NCBI GenBank assembly: GCA_037349315.1
Contig: JBAIAC010000008.1
Coordinates: 38,786,001-38,850,000, forward strand
Origin: Chelydra serpentina
Lineage: Eukaryota; Chordata; Testudines; Chelydridae
Length of the DNA stretch: 64,000 nt
Direction: 5' to 3'
The position numbers and the translations under genes were made by a program. The notes below the pieces were generated by a model that saw only the letters and a program-made list of their open reading frames with translations, was not told where the DNA came from and ran no database searches. This document shows positions 24,722 to 36,859 of this stretch, one piece after another; the first letter of the stretch is position 1; every line of letters begins with the position of its first letter.

Positions 24722-24744
24722 TAAAAAAAAAAAAAAAAAAAAAA
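24722..24744 (+). repeat. Poly(A) tract
   Basis: An uninterrupted run of about 23 A. No coding or retroposed sequence is recognisable immediately upstream. Confidence 0.8.
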
Positions 24745-25769
24745 GAGTGAGTTTCTTGGAACCTAAAACTCTTTCCTTTATTGTGAATAAAGAGAAACAT
24801 ATTGGTACTTCTGGGTTCTGTTTCTGCTCTATCAGAGTGTCAGTGTGTGACCTTGGTCTGAAACTTCTGTTTCCTCAACTCTAAAAATATTCATATTACA
24901 GTTTTGTGATATCCAAGAAAAATTGTCTGTAAAATTTTACTCTTATTTCCCTCATCTCACCTTTCCAGAAGGGTAAATTAAATGACAATTTTCACAGTAA
25001 AAAAAAAAAAGTCACCAAATCCATATTTTGGATTTAAAAATATGAATCCTTTCACTCAGAATGGCTCCATTTTTGTTTCTGAAAAGGGCTGGTATCCATT
25101 GGCAAAGAGGCCTAATCTGAAGACAAGGATTTTTGGAAAGCATAGTTAACTTTTCAGAAAATGAGCCCATTTTGAACCAGTAATGAAATAAAGAAAACGG
25201 AGTAGTTTCACTTTCCATTGTGACTATTATCCACATCTATTTAGTTATAGCTAATATCACAGGGGTGTTGTCAGACTTCATTAATATTTGTAAAGTGCTT
25301 TTAGAGTTTCAGATAAAAGGAGCTATATGAAAACAATGAATTATTATTAGGAACCTATTCAGCATACATAATATGGAGAAGCTTCTCCATATTCCATGAA
25401 GGTTATCTCGGTGACTGAGATGTGTTTGAGAGAGAATTTCTTCCCTACTGCATTTCTTGGGTTTGAGAAACTCAAGCCAAGAGCTGGAGTCTCAATTTTA
25501 GCCTTTGGGTACAAATGGGGTGCAGATCTATACACAAACTTCCTTTACTGTGACGAATTTCAATCACAGAAAGCATTGTTCCACTGTTTGGTAGACTGAA
25601 TATCTTTCTGGAGAAAATAGTTTTTCTGAAATTAAAACAGAATGGAAAGAGAAACTGTGCCCTCTCAGTGACTCAGATAAATCAGGACTCCAAAAAGAAT
25701 TCTGTTGTATTTTACACTTATCATGAAAGAGTATGTCAACAAAGGGAAAGTTTCACAGAAGATGTCTTA

Positions 25770-26063
25770 GGGCTGGTCCACACTAGCCCCGAAGTTCGAA
25801 GTAAGATACGCGACTTCAGCTACGTAAATAACGTAGCTGAAGTCGAACTATCTCAGTTCGAACTGAAAAGTACTTACCTCTGGTCCACACTGCGGCATGC
25901 AGGCTCCCCCGTCGACTCCGCCTGCTCCGTTCGTGGAGCAGGATTACCAGCGTCAACAGGGGAGCACTTCCTGGTTCGATTTATCGCGTCTAGACAAGAC
26001 GCGATAAATCGAACCCAGATCGATCCGACGCGTCCGACAAAGCTGGTAAGTGTAGACTAGCCC
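25770..26063. mobile_element. Harbinger MITE, first of a tandem pair
   Basis: 294 bp with ends GGGCTGGTCCACACTAG and, inverted, GGGCTAGTCTACACTT, flanked by TTA (25767-25769 and 26064-26066). Internal perfect palindromic arms surround 25820-25845 (CTTCAGCTACGT and its complement) and 25977-26012 (GATTTATCGCGTCT and its complement), so the single strand could form two hairpins. CpG-rich. No transposase; must have been moved in trans. Confidence 0.85.
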
Positions 26064-26066
26064 TTA

Positions 26067-26352
26067 GGGCTGGTCTACACTAACCCCCACTGTCGAACTA
26101 AGATATGCAACTTCAGCTACGTTAATAACGTAGCTGAAGTCGAAGTCTCTTAGTTCGAACTTACCTGTGGTCCACACGCGGCGCACAGGCTCCCCCGTCG
26201 ACAGCGCTTACTCCTCGCGGCGAGCTGGATTACCAGCGTCAACGGGGGAGCACTTCCTGGTTCAATTTATCGCGTCTAGACAAGATGCGATAAATCGAAC
26301 CCAGAAGATCGATCCGACGCCTCCGATCCAGCCGGTAAGTGTAAACTAGCCC
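26067..26352. mobile_element. Harbinger MITE, second of a tandem pair
   Basis: 286 bp, same family and orientation as the preceding copy, beginning GGGCTGGTCTACACTA and ending GTAAACTAGCCC. It shares the central TTA (26064-26066) and ends at a third TTA (26353-26355). The two copies differ by scattered substitutions and small indels. Confidence 0.85.
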
Positions 26353-26355
26353 TTA

Positions 26356-27975
26356 GTTTTCAATTATTGTTGAACAGTCTGATGAGAACTATATGATATA
26401 ATTAAATGACTGACCACTTCAGTGCCTAACCCAACATAAGGTAATAAGACTAAGGGATACATTTTAAAGGGATTTTGTCCCAGCTTCATAATTTGCATCT
26501 GCAAGATTAAATGTGCTCAGTGTACAAACAGGCCACAAATAGATCCAAATGGGCAGGTCTTTGAGCCTACTTCAGAGTCCCCTTGAAATCTGTGGGGCTC
26601 CATGCCTGCACTAGAGTCCATGTCATGGATTCAGTTGCAGGATTGCCATCCTAATGCCCCAATCAAGTAGATGACTACTTAATTTGCAAACATATAATTG
26701 TAGGGGGGTTTCTCACCATTGTTGACATAGATTGATAGGCCACTTCAGAAAAATTCACAAGAGAAGTTTTGATGAGACCTAATTCATTCTTTAATTACCA
26801 TATCTATTACCTCTTGAAAAATAATTTGTATTCTGCTTCTTGGGGCTACAAGCTGGGAAAAAGCATTACCTCTTATTTGGTGTGTTCATTAGAGTTTGTA
26901 AATGAGCGTCACGTTCACAGTTTAGCAGAAATTGAAGTTGTCAGAACAGTGCATTTGGGAATCAGTTATGAAAAGTGGAACAATTTTATCTTTAATGAAT
27001 ATTATGTGATCATTGGCTTTGTTGTTCATATGGGACAGAGAAATCACCTTTAGTGGATTACACAGCTAAACCAATTTACATAATAACATCATACACATTA
27101 AAAGAACATTGTCCTTGTGGAAGCAAGGTTCAGCTGCTGGAAGGATAAAATAAATGCAACAAACACACACTTCATAGGTTTACAGATCAGCAGGGATCAC
27201 AAAATTCTCTTGGGATGTTAACTTCAGTAGAGTTCAGCACTAAACCAGTTTCCAAAAGCACATTATGCATTTTGAAAACAGTTTGCTTCTTGAAGCATGC
27301 ACAACTCACCCACTAGGAGCATAACAATACATTTAATTACCTTAAAACTTTTCCTACTGCACAAATTACCAGGGATCACACAGTCCCACGAAGATGATCA
27401 CAACGGTAGAAACCTGAGCAGTAAACCAAATTTTTAAAAGTGTGCTATTACATTAACAGCATAACAAAAAGGTGTTATTAATATTTCTCATTAAATCACT
27501 CATGATTTGATTCCATGCTATGTCCCAATTCTCTTGTACTTCTATTCCCTCTTACTAAGGACACAGACACATCCCCTTGTTGATAGTTTCAGGACATTTA
27601 TTGTCATTGAGACTGTCTCAAGTGAAGATTTTGTCCAATTTTCCAGTCATTGTTCAGCACAGTTCTATCAGCATTAGGAACAATGCAAGCACTAGTCTGG
27701 AACAGCTGAAGGCATTTGTCACCATCTTGTTTAAACCTGGTTTGAGAAGTGGTAGGTAAGATGGAGGAAACAACACACACAGCTGGTCTAGAGTAGCATC
27801 CCCTCCGATGTTAGTGTAACCCACCAGCGAGTATGCACTACAGATCCTCAGCAAAGGATATGAGCTGTTGCAGTCCCCAGCAACAAAGTGTTCACCCTTG
27901 AGCTGTTTTAGATCTGGGGGTCCCTAGTTCAAACCCCCATATGTCAACTAAGATGGCAACCATCACACAAGCACT
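26356..27975. other. Unannotated sequence
   Basis: No supported gene or bounded repeat. Confidence 0.5.
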
Positions 27976-27983
27976 GCTTGAAC

Positions 27984-28356
27984 CATATGCGCCAACTCCA
28001 TGGGTGCTCCGGGGCTGGAGCACCCACGGGGAAAAATTAGTGGGTGCTCTGTACCCACCGGCAGCCAAGCTCCCTGCCCCCCTGCCCCACCTCATCTCCA
28101 CCTCCTCCCCTGATCATGCCGCACCCCCGCTCCTCTGCCAACCTCCCAGTGGCTTGCCGCCGCCAAACAGCTGTAGCAAGCTCTGGGAGGGAGGGGGAGG
28201 AGTGGGAACGTGGCGTGATCAAGGGAGGAGGCGGGGCCAGGGCGGGGATTTGGGGAAGGGGTTGGAATGGGGGCAGGGCAGGGGTGGAGTCAGGGTGGGG
28301 CCAGGGGCAGAGGCGGGTCGAGCAACCACTGGTACCACTAGAAGTCGGCACCTATG
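27984..28356 (+). mobile_element. GC-rich hAT-like non-autonomous element, 373 bp
   Basis: Ends are CATATGCGCCAACTCC and, inverted, CATAGGTGCCGACTTC, with a perfect 8-bp TSD GCTTGAAC (27976-27983 and 28357-28364). The left part has an internal hairpin formed by GGGTGCTCCGG and CCGGGG/GGAGCACCC words. GC-rich frames on both strands are compositional. Confidence 0.85.
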
Positions 28357-28431
28357 GCTTGAACTGCACTGCTGCTAGTCACAGAGAAAATCCTCAGTGT
28401 AGAGGGAAAATGAACCAATTTTACCCCTTAT

Positions 28432-28530
28432 TTATTACTCAGGATCAGAGTCCTATTACGATAGGTACTTTACAAACACACAGGAAGATACAGCCCCTGC
28501 CCCTTAACAACTCACTCAATCTAAATAGAG
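28432..28530 (-). repeat. MIR/CORE-SINE-like fragment, minus orientation
   Basis: GGTACTTTACAAACACACAG, ATACAGCCCCTGCCCCTTAA and CTCAATCTAAATAGAGGAGG match the tail region of the SINE at 47555-47825. Confidence 0.5.
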
Positions 28531-29533
28531 GAGGCAGACAACATGTAAGCAAAATATGAGGAACAACTTTTACAAGTGAATGTTTCAAAATATTTTCCCC
28601 ATCAAGGTTCCCCATCAATCTGCACTGGTATTGCTGACCCAATGTGCCTTTTTGCTCACCCCACAGAAGATGATTCAGGTTCAGTGTGCAACTGTGTCCA
28701 GAATTTCCAAAGGCTTTTACACAGCAGGATGGACAGGGAGAGAGAGAGAAACATTTAGCCAGGGATGTAAGTTGTAGAGAGGCACATAGTGATTTAGGCC
28801 CATCTACCCTAGTGTGCACTTAATATTTGTATATTGTGGCGGTGTCCTAGGAGCTTGGACTCACTCAACAGGAACTTTCAAACTTGGAAGGGGAGCAGCA
28901 GGGATTAGGTCATTCAAGCCAAATTTAGGCACTGAGAATTCCAGCCAATGCAGGACACACCTAAGTGGTCTGGCGCTGGTGCAGATTTCTCCATGGTTAC
29001 AGGTTTGGAGAAGTTTCTCATGAGGAGCAGCAGGAAGATGAAAAGGGTCATAAGTGCAGGAAACCAGAAATGAATTTTATGTTAGACATGGATTAAAAAG
29101 AAGACGGGACTGTAAATTGCTAGGAGAGTTATTAATGACATCACTTTAAACGGCAGCTCCTGTTGAGAGATTGGCTTTTTAAGAGATGGCCTCTTTCCCC
29201 ATCTGTTCAATTATCCCTCTTTTAACCTGTACTTTCAGGAAAGCTGTCCAATTTCCAGAGCCTGAATCCTGGCCCAGGATGGTTTCTTCCCGGCTGCTGC
29301 TTTTGCAGCTTCCAACAGTGGGCCAGGCTGGGTCCTTTGATATCGATGCACCTCTGCAGTGGCAGCAATGGAGATAGAAAAAAATACAAACATACAGCTA
29401 TTGTTTTATCATGTTTCACTATTTAGAATAACAGACACTAGAGTTGACATGAAAAAAAGATTTCCAGCCCACTGGATGTTCCAATATTTGGATCTTTGTT
29501 GATCCCAAATATGGGAAAGAAGTTGACTAATAG
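28531..29533. other. Unannotated sequence
   Basis: Nothing supported. Confidence 0.5.
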
Positions 29534-30205
29534 GGCTGGTTGAAAAATTTCTGTGGAAACTGTTTTTGTACATAAAATTGCATTTTTGACTAAATTAATT
29601 TTTTTTCATTAAAAATCTTTTTTTTTTGTTCTGAAATCTTGAGACCTCCTGTGAAAATTTTCACAAAAATGAAAGTTTCCCTCATTTTCATCAACAATTT
29701 CTTGGGGAAAAAAATTCAGATCAACTCAATGGACTAGTTTCTGATCAACTTCCTTTGCCAGTCTAGCCTCCCCACCAGCTGCCTCTAAATAGAACACACA
29801 ACAATGGTGACTGCAAGAGCTAGTCTGGAATTTTCCATCAAAATGGTTTTTCAAGAGGCGACGGAGACCATGGTGCAGTATGGAACATGTCATCCAGCCA
29901 GGGAGCTTAGCCTACAGAGGACAATGGAGGCATGAAGCACGCAAATTATAACTCCCAGGAAGCACAGTGGCAACTCATGAAGACACAGATTAATGTCAAA
30001 CGGACCTGAAAGTAAATGTTTCTATGTGATTTGATCAGCCAAATTGTTTCAATTATGGCTGACCCAACCCAAAACATTTCATTTTCATTTACCCAGAGGA
30101 AAATTAAAACATTTCAGCAAAATTGAAATTTTCCCACAGAAAATGTGTTTTGCATAAACAGCAGTTTCCATTGAAAACAATATTTTGACAGGAAATTCCT
30201 GACTA
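29534..30205. repeat. AT-rich hAT-like repeat
   Basis: It begins AGGGCTGGTTGAAAAATTTC and ends GGAAATTCCTGACTAGCTGT, giving imperfectly inverted ends around a body of TTTTC/GAAAA words; the middle (about 29750-30030) looks unrelated and may be an insertion or a second copy. Resembles 1269-1418 and 3300-3630. TSD not established. Confidence 0.45.
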
Positions 30206-30469
30206 GCTGTAGTAGACATGATCGTAAAAGTACTACACTCAGAGGCAGCTGTTGGGGGAGGGGCAGACTGCAGAGTAAATTGATCAGAAACCAGTCAGTG
30301 AAATATAGGGTGAAAAACCACTCCACACAGCTGCACAGCTTTTACAGCATATTCATTGTTAACATCATTTTCTACTAAATTAGGCAGTGTCATTTTTCAT
30401 TTTCTGCTAAACAATCTCTGTGGGAAACCACCCATGCCTGAAGGGTGTTGCCCTAAACAGGTAAGTAAG

Positions 30470-32815
30470 GCTCTGACTTAGATTCTTTTGATTTCTTTTA
30501 GTAGTCTCTTATTTCTACACCATTGTCTACTGGACCATTTGACTGAGTATGTAGGGCTTGATGTAATATGTTTGAACCCATAGTTTCTCAGAGTTTTTGA
30601 ATTCAATAGTCCACGATTTGCAGGATACATCTGACATTACCACTGCAGGAATACCATGTCTAGCAAATATTGATTTAATGTCTGTTATTAATGTGCTTTG
30701 CCATGGTATTACCTAGTAAAGCAATCTCTGGAAGCAATAGTCTAAAACAAATTTTTTTTAAATTGCCAACATAACTGAATAAATCAATATTAACTTTTTA
30801 CCAAAACTTCTAACGCGTCCTGATATACCAGCGCAGGCTCTTTTGCAGGCTTGGGCTGGAATTTGACATTTCACATTTCTTATCTGTTTTTCCATATCCT
30901 CATTCATTTGAGGTCAACACAACACATGTCTGGGGCTTCTTTTGCATTTTTCCAATTCCTAAATGTCCTGGATGAATTCTAATAAGCACATCAGGCTGTA
31001 ACACTTTGAAATAATTAATCGGCTGCCTCTAAACAAAATACCATCCATCACTAAAACTTCTTCTTTAAAGTGAAAATATGGACTAGCTTTGATCACTTTT
31101 TGCAAGGTCTCATCCTGTGCTGTGGCTGCTGCAAATGCAGTCCACATTTTGTCAGAGCTGTGGTAGCTTTTCTTTATAAAGTTCACATACATTATATCAG
31201 ATCCTGAATCATTTTCCGCTACAGCATTGTCAAAAGCTCTAGAAAGACTGTCCGCTACCACTAAATCCCTTCCTGATTTATATGCAACTTGAAAATCATA
31301 TAAGTGCGCTTGAGAAAAAAGTCGCTGTATTCTGAGAGGAGTGTCAGCCAGTCCCTTCTGTGCAATGGATATTGAAGACTTATGGTTGGTTTCAACAATA
31401 AGAAACAGATCACCTATAGATGAACACATGACATTTCTTGCTACCATGCACCAAAGCTAAAGCCTCCTTCTCAGTTTGTGTGTACTGACATTCAGATTTA
31501 GGGAGTGCCCTGGAAACATCTGCTACAGGTCTCCAGTGTTCATCATACTTTTATAGCAAAGTTACCCCTATGGCTTTCTTTGAGGCAGCTGTGGGCACCT
31601 TAGTCAGTCTCTCTGAATCATAAAATCTGAGGACAGGAGCCCTCTTAATTAGCTGTTTCAAGTTTTCAAATTCGCAATCTAGAATGGCATCCCATGTCCA
31701 TTGATTATTTTTGTGCAAGAGTTGGTTGGTTTAGCAGCCAAATTACATACAAACTTTCCCACAAAGATGACCATCCCAAAGAATCTTAGCACTCCTTCTT
31801 TGTCTACTAGGAGTGGCACGTTTGTACTTGCCTGAACTCTTAGATTTACATAACATGAAGTCCAAAGAGATACTTTTTCCCAGATATGTGATACTTCCTG
31901 ATCTCTTCCCAATGCTCACTATAACCTGTGGTCATGTTCTATTGTTATTCCCCCATTAGACTATCAATGTATACTGTAACACCTTTTGTACCTTCAAATA
32001 TTTGTTGCACTCTCCTACGAAATAGCTCTAATGCAGATCTTAACCAGAATGGCAGTCTTCAAAAGTAGCACTTTTCATATGATGTATTAAAAAGTACATA
32101 CATGTGTTCTGCTCTCATCTAAGGGGATTTGCCAAAATCCTGCTGATGCATCCAACATGGAGAAACCTTTACCACCAGCCATGTCTCCAGAAGTTTCTTC
32201 CCTTCTGGGAAAAATGTGCTCTTTTGACATATTTATTAAGTTCTTTAGGGTCTAAGCATAATCTAAGTGTTCTGTCTTTCTTTTCTAGTTACTAATAAAC
32301 AAACCACTCTGTAGGTTCTTCTACTTTGATTATCTCTAGAGCTACTAATCTGTTTAGTTCCTTTGAGTCTGTCCCCACCCACCCTCCAGTCAAAGTTAGA
32401 GGAACATGCCTGCAGGAATGTATGATGGTACAATTAGGCCCTGTTAATTTAATTAGATATTTTGTTGGCTGTTTTCCTATCCCCTTAAAGACATCCTGAA
32501 ACCCATCTTCAATACCTGAGTCCCCTTGCCTCGCTAAATGAGTTTAGTCTTGATATTAAACCTAGAGCTTTACATGTTTTCAAAGCCAGTATATGTGCAG
32601 TTGCAAAGAAAATTATTTCAGTCTTGTCTTTTAACTTTACCTCTAGTTCACGTGCCCAGAGTAGAAACAAACTCTCCATTATGCCTTTAACTTTACCTCC
32701 CTATTGTCAATGTAGACCCTTTTTTCTGTAGGCCCTTTAAAATATATCGTTACCACATTTGTTTGAGCATCAGTGTCTAGTTTAGAAAAAAGTTTCATTC
32801 ATTTCCAAGGTAACA
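30470..32815 (-). pseudogene. Ty3/Gypsy pol remnant (protease, RT, RNase H, integrase)
   Basis: Minus-strand pol in the canonical order, broken by many stops and shifts. At 32777-32766 a retropepsin site reads DTDA where the family has DTGA. Next comes RT: a DVFKGIGKQP segment near 32480, a CLDPKELNKYVKR segment near 32250, and the catalytic site at 31971-31960, where YxDD has become YIDS. An RT connection segment (FFGMVIFVGKFVCNLAAK) follows near 31800-31720. The longest open piece (31447-30959, 162 codons) holds the end of RNase H (DFQVAYKSGRDLVVADSLSR) and the start of integrase. The integrase core is visible to about 30480 (SIFARHGIPAVVMSD). Two catalytic substitutions plus stops make it dead. 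LTRs were not identified. Confidence 0.8.
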
Positions 32816-32822
32816 GTCTAAT

Positions 32823-33003
32823 CAGGGCCGACTCCAGGCACCAACAAAGGAAGCAGGTGCTTGGGGCGACACATCTGAAGGGGCGGCATTCCAGCCATTC
32901 CTGGGGTGGAACATTTCAAGGGCCGTTTATTTATTTTTTTGCTTTGGCAGCTCTGGCTGCAGCTTTGTCGCTTGGGGTGGCAAAAAAGATAGAGCCGGCC
33001 CTG
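32823..33003 (+). mobile_element. 181-bp hAT MITE nested in Gypsy remnant
   Basis: Ends CAGGGCCGACTCCAGG and, inverted, CAGGGCCGGCTC; flanking 8-bp duplications AGTCTAAT (32815-32822) and AGTCCAAT (33004-33011) differ at one position. It sits between the gag-side and protease-side coding of the Gypsy remnant. Confidence 0.85.
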
Positions 33004-33011
33004 AGTCCAAT

Positions 33012-33883
33012 CATTTGGTGCAGCAGTTGCTTCATTCAAAACTCCAGAAGAAAACTCTTCTGTGCTGCTCACACTGCTCTCCTGGTACACAGAATGCATA
33101 CATCGTTTCTTTTTGTCCACCTGCTGTTCTTGTTTGCACACTCTTGCAAAATTATGAATGTGATGCACTTGCTGTAATCTTGTCCAAAGGTGGGGTCATT
33201 GCTGATGTTTGTTTGCCTCCACAACTTGTGCAATTCTTTATGTTGTGTTCAGCAAACTCCTGTCTTGCAAACTCACTTGTTGCAAGCTTTCTGTACATTT
33301 CTGCTCTGCACTGCTTTTGTGCTTTCCCTTTGCATTGAGCGTTTGTGATTCTGTCCATCAAAAGAGTGTCAATCTCTTCTGGACAACCTCTGATGCTTGG
33401 AATACTCTTACTGCCTTGTCCAGGCAGAAATCCGGATCTCCCAACAGTCTTTTTCTAATATTTGGATCTCAAATAACCACCACTCTTTGATCTGATTATT
33501 GAATCTGTGAGCCATCCATAATTACATGTTTGCTCAGTCTGATATCCAATATACATTCTTCAAGTGACTCTCCTTCTCTGAGGCCTCAAGTGAAATTTAC
33601 ATCTTTGAAAAGTTTAATTTGTCTTGGGTATGCACTAGTCTTCAGATTTCTGCACAACCATCTTATAGAAATGCTTGCTCTGCCTGATTTAACTGAATAC
33701 TATTAGAGACATTAGCATTTCTGGCCCTGAATTTCTTTTTAAAATAGCTACCTTCTGCTTATCTTCTTTTTCAATGAAACCACTTGCTTGCTTGCACAGG
33801 CTGAATCTCTGTTGAACTCACTTCTAGTTGCCTGCTGAACTGCCAGATAACTTCAACTCCAGTGGAGCTCTCAGCTGCTCCAT
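33012..33883 (-). pseudogene. Ty3/Gypsy gag remnant
   Basis: Reading on the minus strand, an ATG at 33883-33881 opens a segment beginning MEQLRAPLELKLSG, typical of vertebrate Gypsy gag capsid. Decayed capsid sequence follows, with a recognisable LLGDPDFCLDKAVRVFQASE segment near 33455-33395. A CCHC zinc knuckle is split: CTSCGGK near 33232-33210 lies in one frame, and the FARVC half near 33145 lies in the next. The zinc-knuckle region then runs towards the nested hAT MITE and the protease. Gag normally forms the virus-like particle and binds RNA. Stops and frameshifts make this copy non-functional. Confidence 0.7.
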
Positions 33884-35927
33884 TTTCTTTATCCCATATA
33901 CTCTCTTCTTCAAACACTTCTGGTACCATGTGGTGTTTGTGGATTCTGCATACAAGGAGACTCAGTCAGGTCTTCAGGAAGGTCATAACATATCCTTCAT
34001 CATGGATTCACCTCAGCAATTTCGAATGTGGTGTTTCTGCTTAGGTAATTGTATCAGAACTGTTCACAGCTCCCCCTAATGTATCTTATTCAGCTAAGCA
34101 CTCTTACTCCATGAGTAGGCCAGTGCCACTGAAGTTCATGGAACTACTCCCAGGTGTATGTGGTCCAAATGTGTACCAAATAACCTGAACAGTTAGTTTT
34201 AGCTTTACTGTCATCTCACAATCTCTTCAAGAATAGTGAAATAGGCAGAAGTGAAAAAAATAGCCATAAAGCCAGGCAGGAGAAGAAGGAACCCCAGGAG
34301 AGAGATCAAAACCTAGGAGGCTTTGTTTTCCTGTGGGGCAACACAAGTCTTCAGCTCCCATTGAAGTAAATGGGAGTTGAGGTGGTGAGAACCTTTGTAA
34401 AGTTGAGCCCTTAGAGATCTAAATTCAGAAAATAAAGGTTTAATTCCCCCCCCCCCACACACACACAATTTTATCAAACATTCCGGAATTGTAGAAACAA
34501 GCCTTTTTCAAGAAGTTTACAGTGACCAAGAACGTATTTAAAAAAAAAAAAAAAACAGAAAAAAGCATTTTTAAGCAAACAAGGAGGAATGAACACAATT
34601 CCGCAATAATGCTGCTACTCTCAGATGTGACTTGTCACATTGCATTCACGTTCATTTTAAAATCATTGTCACTAGTGCAAAAGAAATATATACATATAGA
34701 GCTGAAGTCACAGGATCAGGCAGATAGAGAGGTGTTACTGTACTTGATTCCCAAGATCTCGGTGATGGAGAAGACACAAATGTAACAGCTGCTGAAACAG
34801 TATTAAAAAAAAATCAAAGAAAAAAGAATCTACTCAGCAAATACAAACATTCACCTTAGTAACCATCAATCCCCCTGAGTATACAGATACATGAAATATT
34901 TTTTGTTGTGTGCATACATTTCTTTATTAATATTATTCTAAGCCATCAAATATAATGTATTCATTTTATTTGAAGATTTTAAAATAAATTAGACTCTTGA
35001 AATTCTGACACTTTTGCTAGACCCTTCTGTAAGTTCTCTTCATGTCAAGACAAAGAGGTAAGAGAGCAAATTTAATGATCTCCATGTAACAGGCTGCCTT
35101 TCCATTAGAAAGGAAGGAGACAGTTAAAAGGAAGTTGATTGGCAAAGAAAAGAGCATTTGCCAGAAGAGCTAGTAAACAAGGTTATAATGGGGCATAGAA
35201 ATCACTGTGGGGGGGGGAGAGTAAAAAGCAGAAGGAGAATTTAATTAAAACAAAGTTTATTTTTATAAAGATCTTTCTCCTTTTAGTCACTTGTTTCACT
35301 ATTTCAAAGCTGTAGCAAAATCAAAAGGCAGCAGTACAAATTGCAACAACCAGCGGAAGTAAGTGACTGGTGTGTGACAGGAAAGAGGTGTCTTAAGTTT
35401 TAGCAAAGATGCCCATTCTCAGGCCCTCTCAAAGAAAACGTGATCTGAAATATGTATGATCCCATTTGGGAGTAAAAACTTCAGAATAGAAAGAGCAGTT
35501 CTTATTCAGTCCTTATGACAGTAGGAATTCAGTGGGAGTTGTGCCTTAATAAAGCCTGAGTAGGGAGTGCAGGATTTGCTCTTTGAAGGGCAATCAGGCT
35601 ACCTACAAGTGAGCTCTTGATTTTGTACATCTCTTTATACTCCTTAATTCCTCTCCCCCTTTCTTCTTCCCAACCACTTCACAAGCTTTTGTGCCCTTGT
35701 CCCATTCTCATCTCTGGGCCTTTTTTCTCTGTTCAGTCTTCTGAAACTGGAACCTTCAATCCACCCTCTCTTCCAAGTGCCTTGTAAATATACACCTCTT
35801 CCACAAGGCTTGCACCATTTAGTCATTGCCTCTGAAAACAGCAGGCTGGGGGAAAACAAAACAAAACCAAAAGCCAACCAACCAAAACTATTTTAAACTA
35901 CAATCATGGTTCTAATAAGATGCATGC
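33884..35927. other. Unannotated sequence
   Basis: May include 5' non-coding sequence of the Gypsy remnant just above 33884, but no LTR could be delimited. Simple repeats: C-run with CA at 34446-34470, A-run near 34540-34555, G-run near 35209-35218. No gene supported. Confidence 0.45.
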
Positions 35928-36840
35928 TGTGACACTCTATGCCTCAGAATGGCACCCTGTCCCATATTCAGTCATATATGGTTCTGATATTTCATACAAA
36001 ATAGGCCACGTAAGGTATCATATGAAAGGTCATGAGTGCTGAAACCTGTTGTTCTGTCCAAATATGTGCATCATTAGTGTGTATAAAGTTGTGAGATTGT
36101 GCTGTATGGCTGTTATTGAAATATGCAGTAAGTTTGCTAGTGATACACAAAGGACTCCCACCCATGTGGTGTTTACCACCCATTAATCAACTGTGTGACT
36201 CAACTATGCAAGCACCACACAATGGGAACTGCTTGATCACTGTGACTTGGGGGCTGCTTGTTCACTATGACTCAGAAAAGCCCACCAGGACATGCCAGGC
36301 TAGTGTCTGCCAGGCACATGGGCCAAGGTTATAGAATAAGGAACAGTTGCACCATGAGGGGGCCTTTCTCCTTCCCAACCTACACTGGAAACAACCAGGA
36401 TGCTGAGAAGATGAAGATCATTGGAGGAGACTGTTCCAGGCTTCAGGGGGGGTATTCTGTGCATTAAAGGACTGTAACATCCAGTGGGGTGAGAACATTG
36501 CTGGATTAAAATCCTGTTTAGTTTATAGAATTTAGACTGTGCACTTATTTTTATTTTCTTTGGTAACCATCTCGGTCCTTTTATGTCTACTACTTATAAC
36601 CACTTACTTGCTAGCTACAGCTATCTTTCCGTAGCTAATAAACCTGTTTTATATTTTACCTAAACAAGTGTTTTTTGCTTGACATGCTTGGGAAATCTCA
36701 TCTTAATGTACAAAAGCTGGTGAATGTTCTCTCCACACTGACGGAGAGGCAGACTGGGTAATAAACTTACACTGGTCAGGCTTCTGGTCAGAAGAAGCAG
36801 CAGGAAGTCCATCCCAGACAGCATGATGTCCAAACCCAGC
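35928..36840 (+). repeat. LTR-like interspersed repeat
   Basis: It starts TGTGACACTCTATGCC and contains a block of GCCACGTAAGGTATCATATG and TATGAAAGGTCATGAGTGCT. It then reaches a poly(A) signal AATAAA at 36638-36643 in GCTAATAAACCTGTTTTATA. I recall this as a high-copy turtle sequence, probably an ERV LTR, but neither TSD nor paired LTR was found, so the classification is tentative. Confidence 0.4.
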
Positions 36841-36859
36841 AAGGAAAAGGAACTTTATC

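Noticed and set aside
24722..24744. Poly(A) tract as the tail of a processed pseudogene
   Set aside because: The upstream sequence has no recognisable exon-derived coding and no direct repeats were found.
25668..26349. Plus-strand frames sharing SPVDSA and STGEHFL segments
   Set aside because: They read through the two tandem Harbinger MITEs; the shared residues reflect shared transposon DNA, not a protein family.
27941..28559. Frames of 104-171 codons on both strands
   Set aside because: They overlie the GC-rich hAT-like element at 27984-28356 and run into unrelated flanking DNA; compositional.
32773..33338. Plus-strand frames of 107-134 codons
   Set aside because: Antisense to the Gypsy gag/protease remnant and the nested hAT MITE.
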